DNA from: Parerythrobacter lutipelagi
GTDB taxonomy: Bacteria > Pseudomonadota > Alphaproteobacteria > Sphingomonadales > Sphingomonadaceae
Assembly (NCBI RefSeq): GCF_005434975.1
Contig: NZ_SKCJ01000002.1
Coordinates: 868,001-932,000 of the forward strand
DNA: 64,000 bases
Direction: 5' to 3'
Shown here: in pieces, positions 1 to 9,795 of the stretch
Position numbering within the stretch: position 1 is the first letter of the stretch
Layout of the letters: each line of letters starts with the position of its first letter
The notes under the pieces: model-generated
Database searches by the model: none
What the model was told of the DNA's origin: nothing
Seen by the model: only the letters and a program-made list of their open reading frames with translations
Translations under genes and position numbers: made by a program

Positions 1-96
1 GCGCAAATCATGGAAGCAGCAAGGCTCGCGACCCGACGTGCCGCTCAGCGCTGGAGCGGAAAAAAGCCTCATGTTCTCGTGCGGATGATCGGCTGA
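1..96 (+). CDS. C-terminal end of a gene cut by the window edge (possibly ribonuclease J)
   Basis: Frame 1 is open from the first base and ends at a TGA at 94-96, four bases before the DUF1467 start. The last 31 residues are basic and end in KKPHVLVRMIG. A Lys-rich C-terminus of this kind, directly upstream of a DUF1467 gene, fits ribonuclease J in related genomes, but that rests on remembered gene order and not on a domain seen here. It could be another gene. Confidence 0.4.
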   Translation, partial: AQIMEAARLATRRAAQRWSGKKPHVLVRMIG

Positions 97-100
97 AGCC

Positions 101-385
101 ATGCAGTGGACTTCTATCGTTGCGATTTACGCGCTCGTGTGGGTGATTACCGCTTTCGTGTCGCTGCCCTTCGGGATCAAGACGCATGAGGAAGCCGGCG
201 TGCCCAAAGTTCCCGGGCAAGCCGACAGTGCGCCGGCGAATTTCCGTCCGGGCAGGCTGGCGGTGCGTACGTCCGTTATCGCAGCGTTTCTCACCGCCGC
301 CTATGTGCTCAACTACATCTACGGCTGGATCGGCATTCAGGATCTGAACTTTTTGGGCTGGCTGTTCGACGCCGCCGGGACCTAG
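101..385 (+). CDS. DUF1467 family membrane protein
   Basis: A protein of 94 residues with two predicted membrane segments, about residues 5-24 and 60-78. A short loop between them contains the motif LPFGIKTHEE, typical of the DUF1467 family of small alphaproteobacterial inner-membrane proteins. No function is known for the family. The ATG lies four bases after the stop of the preceding partial gene, so the two are probably co-transcribed. Its stop overlaps the stop of the convergent coiled-coil gene at 382-385. Confidence 0.85.
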   Translation: MQWTSIVAIYALVWVITAFVSLPFGIKTHEEAGVPKVPGQADSAPANFRPGRLAVRTSVIAAFLTAAYVLNYIYGWIGIQDLNFLGWLFDAAGT

Positions 386-3003
386 TCTCTCAAACGCTCG
401 ATCGCCTGCGCCAGCGCCACATAAAGCTTACCCATATCCGAACTGAGCAGGGTAACACCCAGAGCATTGCCGTCCCGCGTCGAAAGCATAGTCCGCAGCA
501 TGGCTTCGAAGTCGTGGATGTAGCGGCTTACGTTCTCGCGGAAATCCGGGTCTGCAGCATACGTCTCGGCGATATCGCGTGCTTCTGTGTTGTCGAGCAA
601 GCGCACCGCGCGACGGGTGAAGATACCGCGATCTCCGCGCAGATATGATGCCCATGCCGTATCGCTCACGTCGGTCGAAATCGCTTTGGCGATGTCTATC
701 GAGTTTGAATTGAGCGCTTCGGTTATCAGGGCAACGCGGCGGGCGAAATCGTTACCGACCTGATCCTCGGCCAGTTCGCGTGCCCGCGCCACGCGGGTTT
801 CCAGATTGCCCGCCAACTCGTTGACCTTGGCCAATTGATCGCGCAGCTGCACTGTGATTTCGCGACCAGCTGTGCCCGCCTTGATGGCACTGTCTTCGAT
901 CCGGGCGATGGACCGGGTCACGCCGTCTTCGACTGCCCGTTCCACGCTTTCCGCGCTCTTGGCGCTGACTTCCGTCGCGAATTCGCCAAGCCGGTCTGTC
1001 AATATCGTTTCGATCTCGGCAGGCGCGCTTTTTGCAGCCTGTTGGAGCGCTTCTATCGCTTCCGCAAGCGACGTCCGCGCGCGTTCGCTAAGCTGATCGC
1101 TCTGCCCGGCCAAAGCGGTAAGACTATCGTAAAGTGAAGCCAATCTGCGATCTTGCTCATCATGGCTTTCGTACAAGCGATGCTGCAATCCGTCGAGATC
1201 AGCGATCGCTTCACGGCTCGTGTCGCGCGCGGTTATGACATAGGCCGACAGGTCTTCGCTCTTGCGACCGGCTTCGCCAATCAGCGATTGCAGTTCGGTC
1301 GCCTGATCACGCACATTCTCGAGCCGCGTCTCGGCATCGATGAGCGCCGCCGGCAGGATTTCGCTGCTGTGCTGTGAACTGGCCTGGATGAGTTCGAGCA
1401 GGCGGACGCTGGCTTCGGTCAGCTCCGCAACAGCGGAGTCGGTTCCTGCCAGCAAGTCCTTACTCTCGTCCAGTCGGGCGGAGAGTGTTTCGATATTGCC
1501 AGTTATGCTGTTCTGCGTGCTCTCTCCCTGCTCGGAAATGTCCGAGAGAACCGTGCGCAAACCCTCGATGCGTGCAGCAATGGATTCGCTGCGTTCAGCA
1601 AGCGTCTCAGCAGTTGCCAGCTGGCTCTCGCGTCGTTCAGTGATCGCCAGGTCGAGCGCAGCGAAGCGCTCTTCGAGAGCGGAGATGGCCGCCGCTTCAT
1701 CGGTCGCCATGGCCGACTGACGCAGCCTGATTTGCTCGACAAGCTTGGCGTCACGAACGGCAATGTTCGTATCGACAGCTTCCGCTTCCTGCCGCAAAGC
1801 TTCAAGCTTCCTGTTGGCGGCTTCCAGCGCCTGTTCGTCGATCCGTTGAATTTCCTCGATAGCCTCGCGAAGCTGCGTATCGAGTGTTTCGATCTGTCCG
1901 CTCCATCTTGCGATTGCGTCATTCTCGCCTTCGCGGACCGACAGGCTGATCGTCTGTGCTTCTTCACGCAGTGCGAGCAGGCGTGCTCTCAATGAGCGAA
2001 TGGCTTCCTGCTCCTCATCCTCAATCACAGCGCGGGTTTTCTGAAACTCTTCCGCCAACGTATCCGCGCGGCGCCGCATCGCGGCGAGCGCCTCGACCTC
2101 ACGCCCGTCGAGCTCGGTGCGGAATTCTTCGCTCTTTTCGTGCAGAGCACCGAAGCGTGCCTCAACCAGGGCTTCCATTTCGGCTGCTTGCGTTTCGAAA
2201 GTCGCAAGCGCGCCACCGATCCGCTCTTGCAGCGACATAACTTGTTGTTCGCTTGCTTTTCCGAACGCATTAAGCCGTTCGAAACCGCTCACCAATTCGG
2301 CAATCTGCCCATGCGCGGTGCGCCCTGCGGTGCCGATCTGGTTAGATACGTCGCGAGCGGAATTGGCGATGACTGGCAAATCGTCGCGCAGCCGGTTCAT
2401 GTTCTCAAGCGCGGTGGTGCTGACTTGTGCGATGGAATCAATCTGGCGGCTGTTATCGGCCACCAGCGTCTGGAGCCGGTCTGCATTCTCCGACAAGCGC
2501 TCACTGGCTACGCGCCCAAGTGATTCCAGATCCCGCGCCTGCGATCCCAGAAATTCCCGGGCAAGGCTCAACTCGCGGTTTACGACGGAAAGTCGCTGTT
2601 CCAGCTCTGCCGACTTCAGGGACAGATTTTCAGCCACTTTCCCGAAGCGGACTGCTTCGCGGCGGCTATTTCGTGTGACGAGGATCCACAGCGAAACCAC
2701 GAGCAAGACCGGAACCGCCCACGCGGTGATCCACCCAATCCACTGCTGCGGCGTGCCGCCTGAAAGGATATCTGCCCGCTGCGCCCAGCCAAAAAAACCT
2801 GTCCATCCGGCCACAGCAAGAATCGCGAGAACCGGCGTCGACCAGCGCCAAAGCGAAGGGCGATAAGCCTCTTCCGGCTCCCACTCTTCATAACTGTCGT
2901 CCTCTGTCAGCTCGACTGTTTCCTCGATGGATACGTCAGCCTCTGCTGCGTCTCGTGCAGCGTCTTCGGAGCCAATAGCTCGGATGTTTGATCCCCCGGT
3001 CAT
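382..3003 (-). CDS. Large coiled-coil membrane protein of unknown function
   Basis: A protein of 873 residues. The first 50 residues are acidic and soluble. Two hydrophobic segments follow (about 53-75 and 88-108), and then roughly 700 residues of almost unbroken heptad-rich coiled coil. The last 100 residues look globular and start near a GIFTRRAVRLL motif. The layout suggests an inner-membrane anchor with a long cytoplasmic coiled coil, as in structural or chemoreceptor-like scaffolds. No HAMP domain, methyl-accepting signalling tip or ATPase motif is visible. It is probably conserved in the order, but I do not recognise a named family. The many opposite-strand open frames across 835-2866 are shadows of its biased codons. 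Confidence 0.8.
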   Translation of the reverse strand: MTGGSNIRAIGSEDAARDAAEADVSIEETVELTEDDSYEEWEPEEAYRPSLWRWSTPVLAILAVAGWTGFFGWAQRADILSGGTPQQWIGWITAWAVPVLLVVSLWILVTRNSRREAVRFGKVAENLSLKSAELEQRLSVVNRELSLAREFLGSQARDLESLGRVASERLSENADRLQTLVADNSRQIDSIAQVSTTALENMNRLRDDLPVIANSARDVSNQIGTAGRTAHGQIAELVSGFERLNAFGKASEQQVMSLQERIGGALATFETQAAEMEALVEARFGALHEKSEEFRTELDGREVEALAAMRRRADTLAEEFQKTRAVIEDEEQEAIRSLRARLLALREEAQTISLSVREGENDAIARWSGQIETLDTQLREAIEEIQRIDEQALEAANRKLEALRQEAEAVDTNIAVRDAKLVEQIRLRQSAMATDEAAAISALEERFAALDLAITERRESQLATAETLAERSESIAARIEGLRTVLSDISEQGESTQNSITGNIETLSARLDESKDLLAGTDSAVAELTEASVRLLELIQASSQHSSEILPAALIDAETRLENVRDQATELQSLIGEAGRKSEDLSAYVITARDTSREAIADLDGLQHRLYESHDEQDRRLASLYDSLTALAGQSDQLSERARTSLAEAIEALQQAAKSAPAEIETILTDRLGEFATEVSAKSAESVERAVEDGVTRSIARIEDSAIKAGTAGREITVQLRDQLAKVNELAGNLETRVARARELAEDQVGNDFARRVALITEALNSNSIDIAKAISTDVSDTAWASYLRGDRGIFTRRAVRLLDNTEARDIAETYAADPDFRENVSRYIHDFEAMLRTMLSTRDGNALGVTLLSSDMGKLYVALAQAIERLRD

Positions 3004-3073
3004 TGCGGCAGAATACCACAGAATTGATTAGGTTAAACCCCGGCTTAACCAAACAGCGTTAGACTGTGGCGCA

Positions 3074-3388
3074 ATGGCATTCGAAAGTGGAAACCTCGAC
3101 GCGACATTCGCAGCTGCGGCAGGTGAAGATCCGGCCTTGATGGCGGAGCTTCGCGTGGCCTTTGGGGAAAGCGTTGCGCGCCAGATAGATTTGCTCAAAC
3201 GATCGCGCTGCGACGCGAACTGGGAAATGGCCGCTCAGAGGCTGAAAGGCCTGGCGGCCAGCTTTCATGCTGATGCGCTGATCAAATTGTCACAAGAAGC
3301 GGTCGAGGCCGCTCCCGGCGAACCCACAGTCATCCGCCGGATCGAAACGTTCTACCGCGAATTCATCGGGCAAGACGGCAGAGCGTGA
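3074..3388 (+). CDS. Hpt-like protein lacking the phospho-accepting histidine
   Basis: A protein of 104 residues with the helical pattern of a histidine phosphotransfer domain. The signature around residues 53-59 reads AAQRLKG where active Hpt domains have AAHxLKG, so glutamine 55 occupies the position of the phosphorylated histidine. The nearest histidine (65) is ten residues downstream. As written it should not take part in phosphotransfer by the usual chemistry. It may act as a dimerisation or sequestering module. It lies divergent from the coiled-coil gene and upstream of a DUF2336 protein and a kinase-like ATPase that also lacks its histidine. Confidence 0.7.
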   Translation: MAFESGNLDATFAAAAGEDPALMAELRVAFGESVARQIDLLKRSRCDANWEMAAQRLKGLAASFHADALIKLSQEAVEAAPGEPTVIRRIETFYREFIGQDGRA

Positions 3389-3454
3389 TTTAGCCGCTTG
3401 GCAAGCCGGGGCTGCTCGTCGTAAGTCGCCGCCCATGCTGCCTGTCTGCCCATC

Positions 3455-4654
3455 ATGCTCATAGCGCTCATCTCAGCGCGTGAGAGCGCATCCGACAATG
3501 AAGGGAGCATGCTCGGCACGGCTCCACTTGCGGGTGGAAGCATATTGCTGCGGCAAGTGCGCCTCGCTCTGCAATTGGGCTGTAAGCGGGTCGTCTGCCT
3601 CGCGGCCAGACCGAGCAAGGAACTGATGCAACTCCAGCACCTGACGGAAAAGCAGGATGCGGATTTCATCATCGCCTCACACAATCGTGCGCTAGCCGGC
3701 GCTGTGACGGCAACGGACAGGCTGCTGGTTCTTGCCGAGGGCATGGTGTGTGATCCGGATATCGCGAAAGCGCATCTTGCCGACAAAGCCAATATTCTTG
3801 CTCTGCCCGCAGACAGCGCCGTGCCTCTGGGCTTCGAACGGATTGACCGGGACCGGGCATGGGCCGGGGCAATGATCATACGCGGCGCTCTGGTTGAAAA
3901 GCTGCATGACTTTCCGGACGATATCGACTGCGTTTCCAGCCTTTTGCGGCTTGGACTTCAGTCTGGATCGCAAATCAGTTTGTTAGATGGTGATTACCTC
4001 ACAGCAAACGAATGGGGGTTGATCACCAATCAGGTCGATCTGGCAGAATGGCGAAGCCGCGCAATATCCCGGTCGATGGTCCCGGCATCATGGAGGCGCC
4101 CGATTTACGCAGGCCTGGATCGGCTTGTGATGCGCAAAGCTGCGTCGGCGGGCTTGCCAGGCGGTATGAGCGCGGGTCTGCGGGCGGGCGCTATTCTGGC
4201 AATCGTTGCCGCTATTGGACTCGCTTTTTCCGGTTTCGTTGCAGGTGGCATGGTCACGCTGGCTATTGCGGCCATGCTGTCGCGAGCGGGCGAGAGCGCA
4301 GGGTTGGTCGCAATTGCCGCCGCTGATGTCAGCCGGAGGAAACGCTTGGCAGAACTTGCCGAGCTGCTGACGCTCGACAGTGCAATCATGCTCGCCCTTT
4401 TTATCTCCGTTCCGACGGACACAAGAGTGGATATCGTGTTCGCAGCTGTGATGCTGTTCGGATTGCTCCATTTTTCGTCACTGCAGGGTCCGCCGGTAAG
4501 AATTCCATTGCTTCAGGATCGGGCCGTTCTGGCGCTGATTGCAGCTGGCGGTCTGATTTTCTCGGTAATTCACCCTGTAATACAGATGCTTGCTTTGTTT
4601 GCGCTTGTGGTCGAATTGTCTTTGGCCATTCGTGCGAGGCTAACGGGCGCTTAA
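3455..4654 (+). CDS. Unknown protein: nucleotidyltransferase-like N-terminus, membrane C-terminus
   Basis: A protein of 399 residues. About residues 1-130 look like a Rossmann-type NTP-transferase fold, with an early PLAGGS segment followed by an ALQLGCKRVVCL strand-helix pattern. About residues 235-395 hold several hydrophobic segments. The layout recalls bifunctional cytidylyltransferase/CDP-alcohol phosphatidyltransferases, but the DG-AR-G-D-D signature of the CDP-alcohol transferase half is missing, so that function is not assigned. The ATG at 3455 has no obvious ribosome binding site. The gene sits in line with the Hpt-like and DUF2336 genes. Confidence 0.65.
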   Translation: MLIALISARESASDNEGSMLGTAPLAGGSILLRQVRLALQLGCKRVVCLAARPSKELMQLQHLTEKQDADFIIASHNRALAGAVTATDRLLVLAEGMVCDPDIAKAHLADKANILALPADSAVPLGFERIDRDRAWAGAMIIRGALVEKLHDFPDDIDCVSSLLRLGLQSGSQISLLDGDYLTANEWGLITNQVDLAEWRSRAISRSMVPASWRRPIYAGLDRLVMRKAASAGLPGGMSAGLRAGAILAIVAAIGLAFSGFVAGGMVTLAIAAMLSRAGESAGLVAIAAADVSRRKRLAELAELLTLDSAIMLALFISVPTDTRVDIVFAAVMLFGLLHFSSLQGPPVRIPLLQDRAVLALIAAGGLIFSVIHPVIQMLALFALVVELSLAIRARLTGA

Positions 4655-4691
4655 CCATAGGCGGCTATGGCGAAAGCTCACAGAGGACCCG

Positions 4692-5639
4692 ATGAACGCA
4701 CAAGCTGAAACTCCTGTCGAAACGATCCTGCGCGATGAACTTGCGCATGGCGATGGTGTGCTTGTGTCGCTCGCGCCGATTCTCGGCCACCTCGTGTCGA
4801 CACCGGACAATACCCTGTTCAACGATCAGGTCATCGCGACAATACGTGGTCTTGCTGTCGATGTGGCCGGGCAATTACTCCGCGCCCAAGCGGATGCAGC
4901 GAGCGAAGCCGATCCAGCTGCGTTCGTGGAAGCGGGGCAAGATGCGCTCGCGGCCGAGTTACTTGCAGACCAGGATTTCCTGCTGCACTCGCATGCCTTG
5001 ACCATCGAAGCGCAGACTGCGCGCCACTTGCAGAAACGCTCGGGCATCGACCCGGTCGTCTCGCCGATGCTCCAATCGCTTATTGCCTCGAAAGAGGATG
5101 CCATCGCAGGCGGCGCCATGGCCATTCTTGCCGCGCAGGCGAGATTCTTCCAGCAACATCAACGGATGGAGCTACCGCTGCGCGAATTGCCCGGGGCCCT
5201 GTTCGACACCGTTCTGCTTCGCTGGCGTGCCTTTGCAGGCATCGGAACGGAGAACATCACGGCCCAGGCGGAGATGATGCTCAGAAGCACGTTTGACGAA
5301 GGGATCGGCCGGATCGGTCTGCTCAATCGCATGGTTGCGGCGCTGGGACGTGATGCGGTCAAAGCGATTTCCATCAGCCATGGCGGGATGGGGCTGTTCT
5401 CCTCGGCTCTTGCCGCAAAAACGGAGCAAATACGCTCCACCGCCATCCTCTCGACGAGCGAGCAGCAGGTCGGGCGGCTTGTTCTGTCGCTCCGTGCTGC
5501 CGGGCTCGAGCCGGAACAGGTCGAAGAACAGTTCCAGTATTTCCACCCGGACATTGATTTGCCGGAAGGCTTTGAAGCGTTGCGGGTTGACCGTGCGCAA
5601 GCCATGATTGCGACACTTGCTGGGCAGGAAGGAGCCTAA
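4692..5639 (+). CDS. DUF2336 domain protein
   Basis: A protein of 315 residues, mostly alpha-helical, with no signal peptide or membrane segment. It resembles the DUF2336 family of alphaproteobacterial proteins, a helical-repeat domain of unknown role that is often found with signalling proteins. A ribosome binding site (gagga at 4683-4687) precedes the ATG. Its stop is three bases before the start of the kinase-like gene, so the two are almost certainly one transcript. The context suggests a partner or adaptor of that ATPase. Confidence 0.7.
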   Translation: MNAQAETPVETILRDELAHGDGVLVSLAPILGHLVSTPDNTLFNDQVIATIRGLAVDVAGQLLRAQADAASEADPAAFVEAGQDALAAELLADQDFLLHSHALTIEAQTARHLQKRSGIDPVVSPMLQSLIASKEDAIAGGAMAILAAQARFFQQHQRMELPLRELPGALFDTVLLRWRAFAGIGTENITAQAEMMLRSTFDEGIGRIGLLNRMVAALGRDAVKAISISHGGMGLFSSALAAKTEQIRSTAILSTSEQQVGRLVLSLRAAGLEPEQVEEQFQYFHPDIDLPEGFEALRVDRAQAMIATLAGQEGA

Positions 5640-5642
5640 GCA

Positions 5643-7010
5643 ATGCGTCTGACCGGCACTTTCCTTGCCCGCGCCAAGGTGGACGAGAATGCGATCCTTG
5701 CTGAAGCGCAGGAGCCTTTGGTTTCGCTTCAACTGCGTTGTGGCGGGGAAGTGCCCGGTCCGATTGCGATTCCGGAATTGCGCGAAGCGGTGATGCAGTG
5801 CCTTGCCAACAACCGCCAGGTCTCACGCGGATTCAGCGCATTCGACGGTGAAGAACGCATCGAAGGCTGGGTTGAACTGGTCCCCAATGAGAAAGCAGGG
5901 GGCTGTATTCTCGGGATCTCCGACTGGCAGGCGACAGCATACGAGATCGAAGCCGATCCGCAATATGAACAGCGCCGCCTTGATGTCGATCGAAGCGTAG
6001 CAGAAATTGCCGCGAGGCTCGACGCCAACCAGTGCATTCTTGCAGTCGAGGGGCGCGCAGCCGATGTCGTAGATGCAGTCGGGATTATGGCGGCCGCAAC
6101 CGGCCGTCCGTGGACCGAATTCGTTACGTTTCCCGGAGACAGTCACCGCCAGCCCTTGCACTGGCGTTTGCTCGACGGTGCCCATTGCACAATCGCTGGT
6201 TCCGAGCGCAGCTGGTCGGTTCACCTCGTCCCGCTCGGTCCAGCCCGGTCCGGGGCTGACGGGTTTGAACTCTATTTGATACCGGATCGGATTCTTACCC
6301 CGGTGGCGAGCGAACCCGCAGCGAGGACATCCGGCGTCTCGCACACTATCGGCCGCGAACTCGCTCCGGTGTTGCGTCAGCCGATTGCGCGGATCATCGC
6401 CAATGCCGAAACAATCCGGACAAAAATGGCCGGGCCCCTGGCCGAAGAATACAGCAGCTATGCGGCCGATATTTCCAACGCAGGGCAGCACTTGCTTTCG
6501 CTGATCGAGGATTTGTCCGATCTCGAAGTCGTCGAAGCGGATGATTTCTCCACTGCGCCGGACGAGATCGACCTTGGCGATGTTGCGCGGCGATCGACCG
6601 GGATCCTTTCAGTCCGCGCGCAGGAGAAGAATATCAGACTAGAAGCGCCGGGTTTCGATGAGAGCGTTCCTGCGAGAGCAGAATTCCGCCGGGTGCTGCA
6701 AATCTTGCTCAACCTTGTTGGCAATGCGATCCGATACGCGCCCGAGGGCTCGACCGTTACAATTTCCCTTGCCCAGATGGGCGGACATGCTCGCGTTCAG
6801 GTGAGTGATGAGGGCCCGGGTCTTGACGCCGATCAACAGGCGGTCATATTCGAGAAATTTGAACGGCTTGGCCGTACGGGCGACGGAGGCTCCGGCCTCG
6901 GGCTCTACATATCGCGCCGGATCGCCCGCGCGATGGGTGGGGAGCTTTCCGTAGAAAGCGCCCCCGGGGCAGGCGCGCGCTTCACGCTCGACCTGCCACC
7001 GGGGAAATAG
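5643..7010 (+). CDS. Histidine-kinase-like ATPase without the DHp histidine
   Basis: A protein of 455 residues with no membrane segments, so cytoplasmic. Residues 1-220 hold a PAS-like sensing region. A DHp-like helical region starts near 230 and an intact HATPase_c domain covers about 345-452. The N box (NLVGNAIRYA, Asn361), the G1 box (DEGPG, 389-393), the F box (FEKF) and the G2 box (GSGLGL) are all present. In the H box the usual SHELRTPL is APVLRQPI, with proline 242 where the phosphorylated histidine should be. ATP binding looks intact but autophosphorylation at the usual site looks impossible. It may regulate a partner such as the DUF2336 protein just upstream. Confidence 0.75.
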   Translation: MRLTGTFLARAKVDENAILAEAQEPLVSLQLRCGGEVPGPIAIPELREAVMQCLANNRQVSRGFSAFDGEERIEGWVELVPNEKAGGCILGISDWQATAYEIEADPQYEQRRLDVDRSVAEIAARLDANQCILAVEGRAADVVDAVGIMAAATGRPWTEFVTFPGDSHRQPLHWRLLDGAHCTIAGSERSWSVHLVPLGPARSGADGFELYLIPDRILTPVASEPAARTSGVSHTIGRELAPVLRQPIARIIANAETIRTKMAGPLAEEYSSYAADISNAGQHLLSLIEDLSDLEVVEADDFSTAPDEIDLGDVARRSTGILSVRAQEKNIRLEAPGFDESVPARAEFRRVLQILLNLVGNAIRYAPEGSTVTISLAQMGGHARVQVSDEGPGLDADQQAVIFEKFERLGRTGDGGSGLGLYISRRIARAMGGELSVESAPGAGARFTLDLPPGK

Positions 7011-7019
7011 GCTTCCAGT

Positions 7020-8306
7020 TTAGCGCTTGTCTACCGGCAGATAGTCGCGCTGTGTTGGACCAGTGTAAAGCTGACGCGGGCGGCCGATGACCTGCGCGGG
7101 ATCGGAAATCATCTCGTTCCACTGCGCCACCCAGCCAACTGTCCGGGCAAGAGCGAAAAGCGCGGTGAACATCGTCGTCGGGAAGCCGATCGCGGACAAG
7201 ATCACACCGGAATAGAAGTCTACGTTGGGGAACAGCTTCTTTTCTTTGAAATAGTCGTCGTTGAGCGCCATCTCTTCCAACTGCAGTGCGGTCTCGAAAA
7301 CGGGATCGGTGACTTTGAGCGCATCGAAAACCTCGCGCACTGTCTTTTGCATTACCGTCGCGCGCGGATCGTAGTTCTTGTACACGCGGTGACCGAAACC
7401 CATCAGGCGGAACGGATCGTTCTTGTCCTTGGCGCGCTCGATATAATGCGGGATGCGGTCAGGCGTACCGATTTCACGCAGCATGTTGAGCGCCGCCTCG
7501 TTCGCGCCGCCATGCGCCGGACCCCATAGGCAAGCGATGCCGGCGGACGTGCAAGCGAACGGGTTTGCACCGGACGAACCTGCGAGCCTAACCGTCGAAG
7601 TCGACGCGTTTTGCTCGTGATCTGCATGGAGGATAAAGATCCTGTCCATGGCCTTTTCGACTGCCGGAATCACTTCGTATTCTTCTGCCGGCACGCCGAA
7701 GGTCATGCGCAGGAAATTGCCGGTATAGCTGAGCGAATTGTCCGGATAGAGGAACGGCTGCCCGACTGAATATTTGTACGCCATGGCCGCAATGGTCGGC
7801 ATTTTGGCGATCAGCCTGTGGCTGGAAATCTTGCGGTGTTCCGGGTCGGAAATGTCAGTGCTGTCGTGATAAAACGCCGACAGCGCCCCGACCACGCCGC
7901 ACATGATCGCCATCGGATGCGCATCGCGCCGGAAGCCCTGATAGAACTGCCGCATCTGATCATGCAGCATGGTGTGGCGCGTGATGGTGTAAGTGAAGTC
8001 GTCAAGCTCTTCCTGCTGCGGCAACTCGCCGTTGAGCAACAGGTAAGCGACTTCCATGAAGCTCGAATGTTCCGCCAACTGGCCAATCGGATAGCCGCGG
8101 TGAAGCAAGACACCTTCATCGCCGTCGATATAGGTCAACGCGCTTTCGCAGCTTGCGGTCGATTTGTAGCCCGGGTCAAAGGTGAATCGACCGGTCTGGC
8201 CATAAAGTTTGCGTATATCGACGACATCCGGGCCGACGCTGCCTTCGAGGACCGGGAATTCATGGGTTTGACCGCCCACTTCCAGCTTAGCCTGCTTGTC
8301 TGCCAA
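7020..8306 (-). CDS. gltA: Citrate synthase
   Basis: A protein of 428 residues, the usual length of type II citrate synthase. The enzyme condenses oxaloacetate and acetyl-CoA in the first step of the TCA cycle. The catalytic residues are visible: His265 in WGPAHGG, His306 in GFGHRVYK and Asp363 in [16 protein letters not shown] (227-235) is also typical. The start is a TTG (8304-8306), supported by a GGAG ribosome binding site about nine bases upstream and by alignment of the N-terminus MADKQAKLE. It lies 35 bases after gltX on the same strand. Confidence 0.95.
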   Translation of the reverse strand: MADKQAKLEVGGQTHEFPVLEGSVGPDVVDIRKLYGQTGRFTFDPGYKSTASCESALTYIDGDEGVLLHRGYPIGQLAEHSSFMEVAYLLLNGELPQQEELDDFTYTITRHTMLHDQMRQFYQGFRRDAHPMAIMCGVVGALSAFYHDSTDISDPEHRKISSHRLIAKMPTIAAMAYKYSVGQPFLYPDNSLSYTGNFLRMTFGVPAEEYEVIPAVEKAMDRIFILHADHEQNASTSTVRLAGSSGANPFACTSAGIACLWGPAHGGANEAALNMLREIGTPDRIPHYIERAKDKNDPFRLMGFGHRVYKNYDPRATVMQKTVREVFDALKVTDPVFETALQLEEMALNDDYFKEKKLFPNVDFYSGVILSAIGFPTTMFTALFALARTVGWVAQWNEMISDPAQVIGRPRQLYTGPTQRDYLPVDKR

Positions 8307-8341
8307 TTGTCTTCTCCTTCAAACTGTCATCCGGTGCCTGC

Positions 8342-9766
8342 TCAAGCGGCCTGCGCGTCAATTCGCGCCAGCGACTCTTCCCGGCCGAGCAGGACCAGTA
8401 CATCGAAAATTCCGGGGGACGTCGTCGTCCCGGTCAGCGCGGCTCGCATTGGCTGCGCCAGCTTGCCGAGGCCCAATTCGAGCTCTTCGGAAAGCGCCTT
8501 GGTAGTGGCTTCGAGAGCCTCGATTGTCCAGCTATTTTCAGACTTCAACCGCTCCGAAACAAGCTTCAGCCGCTGACGGCCTTCGTCGTCGAGAAGCGAG
8601 GACGCCTTTTCGCTCATTTCCAGCGGACGCTGCTTGAACAGGAAAGCCGCACCCTCGGCGAGTTCGTGCGTATCCTTCGCGCGCATCTTGAGCACCGGCA
8701 TTGCTTTTGCCAGCAGTGCGATATCAGTCCCGACACCAATTTCCGGAGCGACCAGCCGTGCCAACCTCTCGTCATCGGCCTCCCTGATATGGTGACCGTT
8801 GAGGTTGAGCAGTTTCTTCAAATCGAAACGCGAAGCGCTCTTTCCAACCCCGTCGAGGTCGAACAGCTCGATAGCTTCTTGCCGGGTAAACTCTTCCTTG
8901 TCGCCGTGGCCCCACCCCAGGCGGATCAGGTAATTGAACAGCGCTTCGGGCAAAACGCCCAACTCGTCACGATAGGCTTCGACGCCTACGGCACCGTGGC
9001 GCTTCGACAGTTTGGCACCGTCCTGCCCGTGAATCAGCGGAGCATGGGCATAGACCGGCTCCGGCCAGCCGCCTTCGATCTGGTCCATGGCCTTGATGAT
9101 CGGCAACTGACGGAACGCGTTGTTGAGATGATCATCGCCGCGGATGATGTGGGTGCAGCCCATGTCGTGGTCGTCGACGACCACCGCCAGCATGTATGTC
9201 GGGGTGCCGTCTGCCCGCAGGAGCACATAATCGTCGATTTCTGCATTGGCGACGCGCACTTCGCCCTGAACGGCATCCTTGATAACTGTTTCGCCTTCGA
9301 TCGGCGTTTTCAGCCGAACAACAAATGGCGTTCCGTCCGGCGCATCCGCAGGATCGCGGTCACGCCAGCGCCCGTCATAGCGTTGCGGTTGCTTGTTTGC
9401 ACGCTGCTCCGCGCGCATCGCCTCAAGCTCCTCGGTGGTTGCAAAGCATTTGTACGCATGACCCGCTTCGAGCAGCGCCAAAGCGACTTCACGATGCCGG
9501 TCCGCTCGCTGCGACTGGAATACAGGTGGCTGATCATAATCCAGGCCAAGCCAGTCGAGCCCTTCGAGGATCTTGTCGATTGCATCCTGAGTCGACCGCT
9601 TGTGGTCGGTGTCTTCGATCCGCAGCAGCGCCTTGCCGCCGTGATGGCGCGCAAAGAGCCAATTGAACAAGGCCGTGCGTGCACCGCCAAGATGCAAATA
9701 TCCGGTGGGTGAAGGGGCGAAGCGTGTGACCACTTTTCCGCGATCCTGTCCGCTATCGCTTGCCAT
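8342..9766 (-). CDS. gltX: Glutamyl-tRNA synthetase
   Basis: A class I aminoacyl-tRNA synthetase of 474 residues that charges tRNA-Glu in the cytoplasm. The N-terminal [16 protein letters not shown] contains the HIGH-like signature, and KLSKRHGA near residue 250 is the KMSKS-like loop. Length and order match bacterial GltX. Alphaproteobacteria often carry two GltX copies, one of which charges tRNA-Gln for amidation, and this window alone cannot tell which this is. It is transcribed leftward, divergent from comEC, and lies upstream of gltA. Confidence 0.94.
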   Translation of the reverse strand: MASDSGQDRGKVVTRFAPSPTGYLHLGGARTALFNWLFARHHGGKALLRIEDTDHKRSTQDAIDKILEGLDWLGLDYDQPPVFQSQRADRHREVALALLEAGHAYKCFATTEELEAMRAEQRANKQPQRYDGRWRDRDPADAPDGTPFVVRLKTPIEGETVIKDAVQGEVRVANAEIDDYVLLRADGTPTYMLAVVVDDHDMGCTHIIRGDDHLNNAFRQLPIIKAMDQIEGGWPEPVYAHAPLIHGQDGAKLSKRHGAVGVEAYRDELGVLPEALFNYLIRLGWGHGDKEEFTRQEAIELFDLDGVGKSASRFDLKKLLNLNGHHIREADDERLARLVAPEIGVGTDIALLAKAMPVLKMRAKDTHELAEGAAFLFKQRPLEMSEKASSLLDDEGRQRLKLVSERLKSENSWTIEALEATTKALSEELELGLGKLAQPMRAALTGTTTSPGIFDVLVLLGREESLARIDAQAA

Positions 9767-9795
9767 ATGCTCTCGCTTCCTTTCCAGTCACTTAG

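Noticed and set aside
835-2866. Several rightward open frames of 74-249 codons opposite the coiled-coil gene
   Set aside because: They lie antisense to a long, clearly coding frame with repetitive heptads, have no ribosome binding sites and show low-complexity Ser/Arg/Ala content.
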